From assembly GCF_037392515.1 (NCBI RefSeq), contig NC_090288.1, positions 15,295,969 to 15,359,968 on the forward strand: 64,000 nucleotides of DNA. The letters run 5' to 3'. The DNA is from Haliotis asinina (lineage: Eukaryota; Mollusca; Gastropoda; Lepetellida; Haliotidae). Of this stretch, positions 1-11,828 are shown one piece after another. Within the stretch, counting starts at the first letter, position 1, and the number at the start of each line of letters is the position of its first letter. The position numbers and the translations under genes were made by a program. The notes under the pieces are model-generated. The model did no database searches. It was given only the letters and a program-made list of their open reading frames with translations, and had not been told where the DNA came from.

Positions 1-225
1 CAAAACAACCTGCAAAAACAAAAGCTGAAGGTCCAAGGGGTTTTCAGTCAACTTTGGGCCTAAGGCCCTATGTTAATTTTGAATTAGGGGTTTTCCTTGG
101 GGGAGTATCAGTTGTGTCAATGGTACTCATGGCTAAACTATTTAAGTGTTCCATGTCTGTTTTGGATAGCTTGCTTCATGAGAATTTCAGCATGGAGATG
201 TACTCGCTAATTTTGCCAATTTCAG

Positions 226-3200
226 AAAGTTTTGGATGTTGGTGTTCCGACTACAGTCACCATTCCTGACAAAGGTGGGGATGTCAAGAAGGTAGGACTT
301 GTCAGAGTTGTAACTGTGTGTACATTTAACATCTTAGGTTAATTGTATTAATTGATAGGTCTATGCTTCGTTGGCTTGGATGTTTGGGTACTTCAAATAA
401 GTAGTGTCAGACCTTACTCACTCCTTAACCTTGTGTATTTACTTTCTGCTTGTTTGGCATTTTGTAATAGGTATGGTTATTTCTGTGATATGAGGCTGTA
501 CTCGCATATTCTGTGAATCGAACCTGGCCCTTCATGAATTCAATTTGTTTTTTGTGGTCACCAGAACCGAATATTCATGAATATTTGTAATTTTTTTAAG
601 GGAGCATGTTTTGAACCTTTATGTCCCTTTTCAAAATGAGATATAGCCTTGAAGTAACAGGAGTCATATTAGTTTGCCAGCGCCACGCATAGTAGTGTCG
701 ACCAATACTATCTGATACTATTACAAGCCATGTTATGAGATCACTTGTTATTGCTGTGACATATTGTCAACACTGGTATTCCATATAATATTGTCCATCA
801 ATCACTTAACGACAATATTGTGTTTATTATTTATTATTATTGATTATTTATTCATATTCAGTATCCAGTTTTCAAGATACGTATAGGGCAGTGGGGTAGC
901 CTAGTTGTTAAAGCGGGGAAGACCCGGGTTCGATTCCCCACATGGATACAATGTGTGAAGCCCATTTTCTGGTGTCCCCCACCGTGATATTGCTGGAATA
1001 TTGTTAAAAAGTGGCGTCAAACTAAACTCACTCACTCACTCAAGATACCTATCATATTCGTCATACAGTGTATTCAGTGCAGCCCTAGTAGGCTGTACTA
1101 TAGCTTTCTTCATTTTATGCTAGTAAATATTTATAATCTTAATCTTATTTCATAATTTGAGTGAGTGAGTAAATTTAGTTTTAGGTTACTGTCAGCAATA
1201 TTCCAGCTGTATGGCAGCAGTCACGCAGAATTCAACATGCTTCTTTCTTCATTTTCATAATTCAAAGAGTAAACTTTGTTTATCGGTCTAGTTGTCATCA
1301 CCTGCTGCATCACTAACCATAGTAACTGTCATTGTTTTATTTTTGTTTTTTTTTATTTCAGGTGTCCACAGTGCTGGTCACCCCACTGGGGGCTGGACAT
1401 TGTCCTGGCTCACTCATGTAAGATGAATACACATTGGAGATCATTTAGAAGAAAGAAGTATAATAATAGACTCATGGTCCTGCCATATTTTTGAGTTTAT
1501 ATATGTGAGCAGCTAACAGGGTGATGTGTGAAACAGTGTTGGTCACAGCTCTAGGGGCTATTCACTGTCCAGACTCACTCACTCACTCACTCACCTTCTC
1601 ACTCACTCACTCACCTTCTCACTCACTCACTCACTCACTCATCTGGAGTCCCCACCATGACATTGCTAGAATATTGCTAAAAGCAGTGTAAAACTCACTC
1701 ACTCACTCACTCACTCAATCACTCACTAATCCCATTTCTGGTGTCCTCACCATGACATAGCTGGAATTTACTAAAGCCAGTGTAAAACTCACTCACTCAC
1801 TCGCTCACTCATAAGCTGAAAGGACATTGATGGTCAGTTTGGAATAAAAAAATAATAATGATATAATCTCAGTTATGTTTTTGTGGGTGTATATTTGTGA
1901 GTAGCTAAGACAGATGTGTGTTCACAGGTTCCTGTTTGAAGGAAAGGAAGGGACGTGCTTGTATACAGGAGATTTCCGCTGGGAGACCAACCATGCACAG
2001 AATCTACAGGCGTTTAAGTCAGGAGACAGGTGAGGGAAGAACCCAGCATCAGTGTAAGATGGGGCACAGGATTTACATATCAGCTGACTAGCTTCAGTAT
2101 AATTGATATGACATAAAGCACATGAAACTAAAAAATTCCATTAACTCAAGTATTTGATATTGATTCATTCCTCTTACCATTTTAGTGCTATACTTTTCAC
2201 TTCTTACTTTTATCTTGAAAATCTTTGTCCTAGCCAATACATCCCTGCTTTTTATATTATTTTATTTTTATGTTGTTGAACATTTGTGTCTCTCTCTCTG
2301 ACTGTTGTTTATTTCTTAGAAAATGCTCTCTGTTTAATTTTTGTGGTTTCATTTTCATTGTATTCTCCCAATAATCCACAACTACTTATTACAATTAGAG
2401 TTATTGTTACTTATTTGCAAGCAATGATTTTTGTCACATTCTTAGTGCTTGACAGAATCGTAAATACACAACTTTCCTATTACATGATTTGTATCATATT
2501 TTTGTGAATGTTTATGTATCACATTATATGTGCATTCATGATGTGACCAAAATTTTCCATAGGAAAGTAGGGTGTGACAAGTAGCTTTTGTAAATGGTTT
2601 GTTCTTGAGATCTGTGGTCTGTGACTGTAATACCGGTAAATTAATTTATTAAGGATCGTGTGGAATTCAATGAATCCTTACAAGACTTATTCATGATATA
2701 GACCTCTTTGGAACTAACACTATTTTCGTTTCAGTGTTAAGGAGATCAAGAGCCTGTACATAGACACAACATTCTGCATTGAGGACGCCTTCCACTTCCC
2801 AAGCCGCAATGATTGTGCGGAGGCAGCAAGTGATTTAGTGTCACGTTGGCTGGCTCAGTCACCTGACCATGTTGTATCAGTCTCTTGCAAGTCCAAGTAC
2901 GGCCATGAACACTTCCTGCAGGAACTCAGTTCCAACACACAACAGAAGGTGGGGGTCCCTGATATACAGACAGTTGTAGGGGTTTGGGGCAGAGGAGGGG
3001 TATGTTTTGGAACACCACCTCAAGGTTTTCATGAAAATATATTGTCTATATACTGGAGGTCATCAAAGAATGAAAGAAAATGTTTTGCGTCTTTCCCAGA
3101 TAAATGTTAAATGAGTTATGAGAGCAATTTATATGCATTCTATGCATTGCAGTATGTATTGCAGTATTTGCTTTTGATGCTCTTATAGCACTGCGAAAGA

Positions 3201-6200
3201 GCTTGTAAATACTTTTTTTGCACACCTTGTCTATTGGTCTCCAAGACATTGTAAGAGTGAGGATAGTTTCATGTTGCTTTTAGCAAAATTCCTGCAATAT
3301 TGCTGCAGGGAACACCAGAAATGTGCTTCATGCATTGTGCCCATGTGGAGAATCAAACCCAGATCTTTAGTGTGACACTTTAACTGCCAGACTACCCCAT
3401 CTCCCACTGATGTAAAGATGTGGGGTTACTTAACTAACACAATAGATATTGCAAAAGCAGCTATGAAGTTTGGGCCTACAGTGTTTCCATTGGGCCTGCA
3501 CTTTTGGGACTGTTACTGACCCTTATGGTCCTTTGTTTCACTCACGGTTCCAGGTACATACATCACAGGAGAAGTGTGATGTGTATCAGCAGATCGGTGA
3601 TCTACGTCAGGTCTTCACATCAGACCCTGCAGCCAGAATCCATTCCTGTACCTTTGTGGTGAGTGAGTCAACTCTATATCCTGATTTTTCCCTTCAGATA
3701 AGTAACATTTGATCCCAGTAGACATAGGATCATGATGTCCATCACTGGATTATCAAGTCTGGACAAGATTGTGGCTTTATCGCTGGAATACAGTGTTAAA
3801 CATTGAACACCATCCATACTTCCAAGGTGAAAATGTATTTATTGCACTGTGGTTCTCTTCTGTGTCCAGCCTGGCAAGTCTCCTCTGTCTGAACTACCTT
3901 GTGGCTACATCCCGAAACATGGCCGCGATATCAACGTCCTCGTCCTCCGTCCTTCCACCATGTTCTTTGCCCTTAACCGCCATCAGTATCGCAATGATGA
4001 TCTCATCGTGTACCCCAAGGGTTCCAGAGGTCTTCACCGCGTATGCTACTCCTTCCATTCATCATACGTGGAGGTGCGTGACCTCGTCATGTACCTCAAG
4101 CCGCAGAGAGTCTTCCCTAATGTCATCCCGCCCAATGAACAGGATATGAGCAAGGTGAAGGTCATTTTTTTTTTTTTCAGTTGAAACATTTAACGAGGCA
4201 AAATACAGATGACAATTGTGCTTAAAGAATGTTAGTCAAATTAATATCTGTGGATATTGTAATCAGTATGTACATAGTGATGTCTTTGCATCTGGATTTG
4301 TTTCAGGTTCAGGCAAGACTGAACAGCTTCCTCAAGTTGGTGCACTTGAAGCACATTCCTCCCATGGTAGCTCCTGATAGTGTGCTGGGTAAGCTCAAAG
4401 TCAGACGGAAAGTCTACCATGGTAAGACCCTTGCTTATTTTTCTGATGTCACTGCTTTGATATGGGTAGTGAGTGAGTTGATCTGGATGAGAAAGAGGGA
4501 GGGAGGGAGGGAGGGGATGAGTGAGTGAATATCTGAGTGAGTGAGTGAGATTTTTGTATGCTGTTTTTTTTGGTATTGCTATGATAATGTTCAGAAGGCC
4601 TGAGAAAGGTTCTGGAACAGAAAAATCTGTCTGGTAATATTCTTGGTTTATTCAGTTCTTGCATGGTGAATATTCCAGCTACATTATAGTTGTCTGTAAG
4701 TAATGAAAGAGCTACATTCACTTTACAAAACTGGGTCATTCTCATTGTGTAATGATGCTGTTAATTGCATCGACTGCCAGTACTATTAGCACTATTTTTG
4801 CAGATTTCTGTGATATTTTTCTGGAATGTTGCTGTGATATAATTGCTGGAATGTTGCTAGTTGTAGTCAAAGCCATATTCACTCATTGACTCATAGTCAT
4901 GTTGAAGCCTACTCCTGCTACAATCCCAGCATCCAACACTGCCAAGTAATGGCGATCTGTCTTTGCACCTCACAGCCAGAGACTCCTCCCTGAGTGACTC
5001 CGACAATCTGGTATTTGACAGTCCAGTCAAGATAAAGCCATCGTCCCGCCAGAACCATACCACCCCGTCCCAGACCAGTTCATCCTCCCTCAAGGACAGC
5101 GAGGCTAGTGTGGTGGACAGCTCGTATGAGGGGAGCATCATCCATGATGAGGGGATGGACCTCACTAACACCCAGGACATGGCGAAAGAGAAACCCTCCG
5201 TGCCTCTCTCCTCACAGGAACTGTTTGGAACCAAGGACATAAGGGACAAGGCTGAGGACCCCACCCCTGGTGAGTGGTGTTATCCTCAAGATGGTAGTTT
5301 TGGATAATTAATTAACAGCCAGGTCATCAACAAGTGTGTGTAATAAAATTTCGGTTTCACACATGCAACTCACACACCTTGCTGTATTCCCAGCAAGTGG
5401 TCTTCCCTCGTAAAAAGTAGTGAAAAGTAACAGCAAAGTTATTCTCGTTTGTCAAACAAACTTTTTTATTGGGTGTCCAAAATTATGACACAAATTGGTT
5501 GGTCAGTTTTCACGTGTGGAAAATTTGATCTTATTGCAGTTTTGTTAGGTTTTGTGTTAGTGGTCATTGGTCTAAAATGAAATCAAACGGACTGTATATA
5601 ATAATTATTATTATATAATACTTACAATACAGAAGCAAATAGGAAAAGGAAAGATTTCTCTGTGTGAAGCAGACTTGTCTTGATGTTTTGCTTGTCAATG
5701 AATTCCCCTATGATTTGATTCACTATGATGGCCAAACTCAATTCAAATTTATTTGAAGCAAGTTAGGCCTCTGAAATGTTGCTAAGGGACCATTCATAAT
5801 TTTGTATGCATATCATGTATAAAATGAATGATCCAGTCCGCACCCCACCCTCTAGCGATAAATTATGAATGGTCCTCAACTGCTGTGGATAATTTCTTTA
5901 TGCTGTTTTTGTTTTGTGAGATAATAGTCTGTTGTTTTGTCTCCAGAAAACACTGAGGAGTCCTACTGTCTGTATGTGAGTGGAGACGAGGACTGTGATG
6001 AGGAGGACCGTGTCTCCGCTGTCAGTTACTGCGCCCATGATGATGTTGTCGTGATTGAGTCCAGTCAGTCACAGGATGATGTGTACGAGATCGACAACTA
6101 TGACACTGCTCCAAGATCCAGTGCTGAGGGACTCTCACATGTCAAGGTTGACACGTCACACCAAGGAGATGGAGACACATCTCATGGATCTCGTGATGAT

Positions 6201-7751
6201 GGGAAATGGGACAAGGTTGTTTCCATCAGGGTGAATGAGGATGAGGATCTTGAAATCAAGGAAACTGCATTTGAATCAGGGCAAGGGGACAGCAAGGGTC
6301 TAGAAAAGAAAGATGAGATCTCTTGTGATGTCTCACCTGAGATCCTTGATGAAGCTGGAAGCATACCTCTTCGAAAGTCTGAGATAACTTCTGATAAAGA
6401 TAGAGACATATGCAGAACAGGGGATGGTATCTCCCAAGAGAGGGGAAATGATGTTTCAGAAGTAAATGGAGGTGAGGCATTGAAGTCTAAAAATCGGGAT
6501 ATGGTCTTTTCCAGGAGGAGGGATGGACAGAGTCAGAAAAAGTTAGGGAAACAGAACAGTTTTGATTTGTTTGATGAGGGACATGCGACAGACGTAGAGG
6601 ACAATGATGAGGAGGACTTTGCAGAGACTCAGCGATTTGAGGTAGACTTAGCTTCTGTTACAGACTCACCTGGTCACAAAGACAAACCCTGTACAGACAA
6701 ACCCCATACAAACAAGCTACATGCTGACAATTCACTTACAGACAAGCCTCAAACAGACATCAGCAGGCACAAGGAGGCCACTGTGGACAGGACATCTAGC
6801 ATGAGGCTTCCTATACGACCACCTTTAATAATGGACTCAGTTGAGGAAATAGTTATTTTGGACAGTGACGATGAAAGTGACAAGGAATCTGGTTTTCTTA
6901 GTGGAGGGAAGGATTGTGTTGTGTCTGAATTCAACATCAAGCGCAGAATGCCCATGTCTATAAACAGTGCAGAATATGCCAGAAATCTCAGCAACCTAGT
7001 GGCAAAGGTTGAGAAGAGGTTAGCAAGCTCTGACAGCGATGTCAGCCCAAGGAAGAAGATGCGACCAGACTTGTCCCGAAACTGCGAATCTGACAGTGAC
7101 GCGACTTTGCCACCTAGTCAAGGGTCATGTGGAGGGTTGTTTCATCCAAGTCTGTATTACACAGACTCAGAGTCTGAGAGTGACTCAGACAGCGAGGCGG
7201 TTGAGATTCTGTATGAGACGGATGCTAATGGTGATCGGTTTGACGTTTTGGGAAACCCGATGCCACCCCAGCCATCACTGATGACTGTGTGTGTGAAGAC
7301 TTTAAATAGACCCCTAGTCAGCAGTACGACTAGTTGCATGGACAACGGCAGTAACAACAGTGATGTCATTGACTTGACAGAAGAGCCTGAAGATGACTGT
7401 GCTGATCGTATCCATGGTAACAGCAGTGATGAAGTTGAAGGCAACCTTGACAAAATGGAAAGCAGTGAGAAAAAGGTGGAAAGCAGTCATGACATGGTAG
7501 AGGTCAGACAAGATAAACAGGACAGCAGTGATGGTAAACAGGATAAAGATAACAGTCATGGTGAACACAATAAAGAGGAAAGCAGTCATGGTAAACAGAA
7601 TATAGAGGACAACAGCCATGATAAAATGGAGATTGGTCAAGATGAAATAGTGACCAGTCATAAAGTTGAAAGTTGCCAGGACAGTTTAGAAATCAGAACT
7701 GATGAAGTTAAATCAAGCAGTGATAACGTTGAAAACAATTGTCCTGAGTGA
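226..7751 (+). CDS. DCLRE1C: Artemis endonuclease (DNA cross-link repair 1C), 3' part, nine exons
   Basis: Artemis is the metallo-beta-lactamase/beta-CASP nuclease that, with DNA-PKcs, opens hairpins and trims ends in non-homologous end joining. Exons: 226-291, 1362-1417, 1928-2029, 2735-2948, 3554-3658, 3870-4154, 4307-4421, 4976-5269, 5947-7751; all have AG/GT borders and matching phases, 3042 bases giving 1013 residues plus stop TGA. Visible motifs in order: GHCPGS (MBL motif 3 His), YTGDFR (motif 4 Asp), IDTTFC (beta-CASP Asp), RIHSC, and CYSFHSSY followed by PNVIPP and LGKLK, the order seen in vertebrate Artemis and not in Apollo. The HxHxDH exon(s) and start codon lie left of the window. 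The last two exons encode an acidic, Ser-rich tail of about 700 residues; vertebrate Artemis totals about 690 residues, so this tail is unusually long. A ligase IV-binding Trp/Phe motif was not recognised. Identity is secure for the catalytic part; the tail is not conserved enough to compare. Confidence 0.94.
891..1042 (+). repeat. SINE-A copy, full length (tRNA-derived head)
   Basis: GGGTAGCCTAGTTGTTAAAG (box A-like), GGGTTCGATTCCCC (box B), ATGGATACAATGTGTGAAGC, then GATATTGCTGGAATATTG and an AAACTAAACTCACTCAC tail. In DCLRE1C. Confidence 0.9.
1159..1230 (-). repeat. SINE-B tail fragment
   Basis: GTGAGTGAGTAAATTTAGTT and CAGCAATATTCCAGCTGTAT. Confidence 0.75.
1573..1815 (+). repeat. ACTC microsatellite alternating with SINE-A tails
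   Basis: Three (CTCA)n blocks (about 1573-1640, 1692-1730, 1786-1812) separated by two copies of the SINE-A 3' part (GGAGTCCCCACCATGACATT, GGTGTCCTCACCATGACATA). Confidence 0.85.
3255..3400 (-). repeat. SINE-A copy
   Basis: TTGCTTTTAGCAAAATTCC, GAACACCAGAAATGTGCTTC, AGAATCAAACCCAGATC and ACTGCCAGACTACCCC. Confidence 0.8.
4497..4545. repeat. GGGA and GTGA microsatellites
   Basis: (GGGA)n at 4497-4514 followed by GTGAGTGA tracts. Confidence 0.75.
5947..7751 (+). other. Low-complexity acidic C-terminal tail of Artemis with SUMO-interaction-like motifs
   Basis: This terminal exon codes about 600 residues of Asp/Glu/Ser/Lys-rich, probably disordered sequence. Three short hydrophobic patches are each followed by acidic or serine residues: VVVIES (6045-6062), IVILDSDDES (from 6849) and VIDLTEEPEDD (from 7365). 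These fit the SUMO-interacting motif pattern (V/I-V/I-x-L/I with acidic flank). SQ/TQ sites (preferred by ATM and DNA-PK) recur here and in the preceding exon. Two degenerate peptide repeats are visible: a TDKP-type repeat at about 6680-6765 and an SSHxKxxxE/N-type repeat at about 7455-7660. Function of the motifs is inferred. Confidence 0.7.
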
Positions 7752-7975
7752 CTTCACTAGTTTCCTGATTGTTGTATTTTCATGATTATATGCAGATGAT
7801 AACCATTGTTGCCATGGAAACATGGTGTGGACTCTAGTCCTGGAGTTGGTGCTACAGACTGTCTCAAACAGAAATTCCACTTAAGCTGATAAAGGGCTGC
7901 TCTTGTAATTCCAGTGTCAGGAATATGATTAACACAGTGAAATGCAGGGTATCAAATGACACTTTCTCCTTGTTT

Positions 7976-7981
7976 AATAAA
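7976..7981 (+). terminator. Candidate polyadenylation signal of DCLRE1C
   Basis: AATAAA, 225 bases after the stop codon at 7751. No downstream GU-rich test was possible beyond eye inspection, so use of this signal is inferred. Confidence 0.4.
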
Positions 7982-8261
7982 TGTTGTACTGGGCTCAATC
8001 TAAGCTTTTAAAACTTGCACCGTTGCAGCCTGAAACTACAAAATGCAGCGTCTTATTTACACGAACTTTCAGTTCATTTTGATATTTTGCTGTTCAAAGA
8101 ACTGGCTTGTACCAATGACACTGGTGACTACATGGACAGTGTGCTAGATTCTGTTGCTGTCACATGATGAAATTTTGTGAAATCAGTAAAAGTTATCTTA
8201 TCAAATCCAGCTTGTTTCTGTTAAAATGATGTTGTAAATTATCAACCCCAAACTGAAGCAT

Positions 8262-8404
8262 TATATTCCGCACAAAAATAGTTAGGGATATTTCTAAATT
8301 TTAAAATTATAATGAGTAAATAATGACCTATTTACCCATTGACACACTGATGAAATATCAATCATAAAATTACCAATATCCCTAACTTATCTTGTCCAGT
8401 ATAT
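8262..8404. mobile_element. MITE, family 1, copy 1
   Basis: Short element whose ends are inverted: left end contains AAAATAGTTAGGGATAT, right end contains ATCCCTAACTTATCTTGTCC. Flanking or terminal TATA on both sides suggests TA target duplication as for Tc1/mariner-type MITEs. The same ends occur at 30237-30367. No coding capacity. Confidence 0.65.
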
Positions 8405-9239
8405 AAAATTTTAAATTGCGTGACAGGTGCAACCTGTTGTTGTCCGGAGCAATTGGCTGTAGCCAGTGCAAGTATGTATCATTTCCTTAAATTGAGCCCT
8501 GATGTTTCTTTTTTTTAACAAATGTTTGATGTTCATTATTTTGTGGGTGTGCATGGTCTGTATCAGATTTTGAGATCAGACAGCCATTTTGAAAGTGTCA
8601 ATATTTGTCATTAATCAGCCATTTTGTATGTACTAGCCAGCAACCAGTTATCACCAACACTTGACTGTAGTTGATTTTAACTCTTGTAGCCTATCGCTTT
8701 AGTGATGTGTCAGTATGTGAAATACTATGAAAGTACAAATTACTGTAAACATGCTTTTTTTTAGTGAGGCGAGCATGGGTAGAGTGAATGAATGAATGTT
8801 TTATTAGTGGAGTATAAATATTCGTGGTAAAATATTTTGCGTGAAAATAAAACCTGTGTGATATATAATGCGTTTACTGTAAGCTATCTTTTCAAGCTCT
8901 ACAGCCCAGTGTTGGCGATAGCTGGTATGTGGAAATAACAGGTCACTATCCAGTATGGTTATGAAATCTGATAAACAGTATGTGTATTGTGGGAAGAATT
9001 AGGTATTAAATATAGTTCTTAAAAATGTATTTTTATCCTGCTGTGGAATATCTTGATCATGATGAAATAGGGTTGTTGTTTTGTTGTGTTGTAATATTTC
9101 TTTAATTATGTTTGAAATTCATGTTTATGCTCTCATGTTGAAATTACATTCTCATGATACAAATATACCATGAACTTTGGGTGATCTACAAAACCTGTCT
9201 CTGTTTTAATGTATCATATGATATACTGTATGGCAGTCA

Positions 9240-9282
9240 TTGCAGTGCTCTGCGCTGTACTGTACTGTACTGTACTGTTTTC
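9240..9282. repeat. Short TACTG tandem tract
   Basis: Several consecutive copies of GTACT/TACTG within about 40 bases. Confidence 0.6.
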
Positions 9283-9734
9283 ATAGTGGGAAATGTTTCT
9301 TGAGAAAAGATATTGTTTGACTCCATAATGTGCATACATGTATATCATTCAACAGTGTTCGTGATAATTCCACTTAGTTCAATACCATGACCATATTCAT
9401 AATTATATTAATCATGACCATTCACGGATGCAGAGGTCTGCAGATAGTACTTTCACCTCATATTCAAACTGCTTCACACTGGACAGACCAGAGTAAAGTA
9501 AGTAAATAATGCTTTAAGCTGCATCATTTCTTTTGAATCTTTTTGTGGCTAGACCAAGGGTAACTACGTTATTTACATATGATGCATTTCAAGCACACAG
9601 ATACCATGACTACATCTGCTTGATTAAGATGAGACGAGACTTTGTTGTCCATATAGTGGACATTTTCATTGCACAGTTCCAGGTCTCAGTCACATTAAAA
9701 AAACATAAAAACATCTATACACAACAACAGCATC

Positions 9735-10290
9735 AAAGAACAGCAATCATGTAAATTCATGTAATCCCTTTTCCTACTTATTTCATGTATTCTTGAAGGT
9801 ATAAAAGAACGGAGGGCCCAGTTTGTTTGTAATGTTGGCACACACAGTCTATGGCCTGAAGGGAGAATGGAATATTCCGAAACTAGAGCATGAGTCGGGT
9901 CCGTTAGAATTTTGTTTGTCTTTTTGATAATTTGCTGCTCATAAAAATAGCCAACATTTTTCAAAGGTAGACCAATTATTTTTGATGGAGTATTAAGAAT
10001 TTTGAGCAATTTGTTTTTGTTTTGAACAGACAGGTTCCCATACCAGCATAGAAAGTTAAAAGTTGGAACAGACTGGATAAAACTTCTATAACAAAACACA
10101 TAGTAGTTTGGTCTAACTTGTGTTTTAATCTCCATTGATGTTGCTTGCATTTTTTGTGTTAGAATTCCATGATAATTTTGAGTCTAAAATAGTGTCGAGA
10201 TATTTGTATTCCTCAGCTGCTTCAGTGTCCTTGTCATTTTTTTAGTGGTGAGTTGTATAATTTATCTTTCCTGAAATCAGTTATCATTTC
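9735..10290 (-). mobile_element. Decayed non-LTR retrotransposon (LINE), end of reverse transcriptase
   Basis: Read on the minus strand, the stretch encodes the C-terminal part of a LINE reverse transcriptase of the CR1/L2/Rex type: ITDFRK near 10275, EEYKYLDTILDSKLSW near 10200, then after a frameshift SFIQSVPTFNFLCWYGNL, KLLKILNTPSKIIGLPL, LPSGHRLCVPTLQTNW and SFIPSRI down to about 9760. The order YLG-like motif, CWYGN, LPSGRR-like, SFIP is typical of these elements. At least one stop and one frameshift break it, and the 5' part is absent, as expected for a 5'-truncated dead copy. Family placement is from motif memory. Confidence 0.8.
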
Positions 10291-10431
10291 TTATGTCTGG
10301 TGTCCTGTTAACATTTAAGCATGTACGTTTTATATGCAAGGTAAATGCACTGGATGTCTCTTAGTGTGTATAATGGATACGGTTTAAGATTGTACTTTGG
10401 TTTTTTTTTTCGTTAGTGTTGAATTTAAATA

Positions 10432-10610
10432 CTGTAGCTAATATGGAGCGGTCTGTAAATAATCAAGTCAGGGACAGACAATCCAGTGATCAATGTCATG
10501 GGTATAGATTGAGAATGTTATGACATGTTTCAACCGATTCAGAGAGCCTGAATGATAGTTAATCACCTTTTACGACATGGCTGACATACTGCCAATGTGA
10601 CTTCAAATCT
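10432..10610 (-). repeat. SINE-B copy, degenerate
   Basis: Matches the minus orientation of the family recognised by GGTCTGTAAATAATC and CAATCCAGTGATCA; lacks the ACTC tail end and is diverged. Confidence 0.7.
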
Positions 10611-10619
10611 TAACTCACT

Positions 10620-11786
10620 CACCATTAATCATCTTTTACAACATGCAATTTTAAGATTTTCGTTGGTCCTTTGAGATAGTTATAGATGTGTATCATAATT
10701 TTGTCTTTTATATAAAATGAATGTTCTCTGGTTATACATTTGAATAAATCTGACTTCACTTACGTGATTAGAAGACTAATTGTTGACAAAGACAAGCTAG
10801 TGTATGTGAAGTACTTCAGAGTATTTTTATCGATTCATAAATGTGTTGTTAATTTTATGTTAATTTTAACTGAGTGCTGAAAGTTTTTCTCATCATCTTC
10901 AATTTTTTGTTTTGTACTCACTATGTTTCATAGCTCCATCAGTCAAGGAAGAAAAATTGTACATGTCAACATATAAGTAAGGAACTCCTCTGAAGAGTTG
11001 TGTTAAAGAAGCGGACTTCAATAAATTCTCTCCCTTATATGTATCCCTTCAGAATGTCATTTGTAGACTTAAATCCACAACTCAGAAATGAGCTCAGCTC
11101 CTGATATTGAATCACTGTGTTAAATGGATGTCAGAAATGAAATGATGCAAGAATTACTGCTGTGTTGTGCTTTGCATTCTTGGGTCACATTTGTCCGACA
11201 ATACTGTGCTCCACTAATTCTGACAGTGACTACATTATATTACTGTAGATGACAAAGCCTGTAAATTTTGAAGAAAAAAAAAACAGTCTGGAATCATTGG
11301 AAGGAGGTCGGCTTATCTACTGGTAACACTTATGGCAAATGTTTTTTTTCTGGTGGTAACAATACGAGATCGTATTGTTTTGTGTGAACGAACAAGAAAA
11401 AACGACTTTGTTAGTGAAAACGTTAAATTTGCAGATAAACATAACTAATCAAGATTATTTACCTTTTAAGTTCTAATTTCTATTTGCTAGGTACAGTGTT
11501 ATAAGCACAGGATTGTATTTTTCTTGTATATTGAGCAAATGAGCTGTGTATGTTTCTTGGAGATGTACAGGTGATTTAGGTAAGACATACCTAATAATAT
11601 AACAGGATGCATTCTGACACAGTGATCGGTAAAAGATAATATCTAAAACTATGAATTTACCAAGAAAAATATATTCTAGCATTAGGTCAATTTAGGACAT
11701 GGGCTTATTGGTGGGATTGATTTATCTGTGGTGATATAAGATAAACTGTATTCTTGGGTTTTGCTGGAGCAACACACGACGACGAC

Positions 11787-11828
<42 letters not shown>

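Larger units (their letters stand above)
7752..9100 (+). other. Artemis 3' UTR and downstream DNA
   Basis: No coding exon is seen. The first AATAAA after the stop is at 7976-7981 and is a candidate polyadenylation signal; others follow further on, so the true end is unknown. A short inverted-repeat element lies at 8262-8404. Confidence 0.5.

Noticed and set aside
54..269. 71-codon ORF at the left edge
   Set aside because: It overlaps the Artemis exon 226-291 in another frame and matches nothing known.
891..960. Possible tRNA gene
   Set aside because: Box A- and B-like words are present but no cloverleaf; it is the head of a tRNA-derived SINE with a diagnostic tail.
226..7751. Apollo (DCLRE1B) or SNM1A identity for the first gene
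   Set aside because: The order LPCG, SFHSSY, PNVIPP, LGKLK and the long C-terminal tail fit Artemis; Apollo lacks this tail and SNM1A has a long N-terminal part instead.
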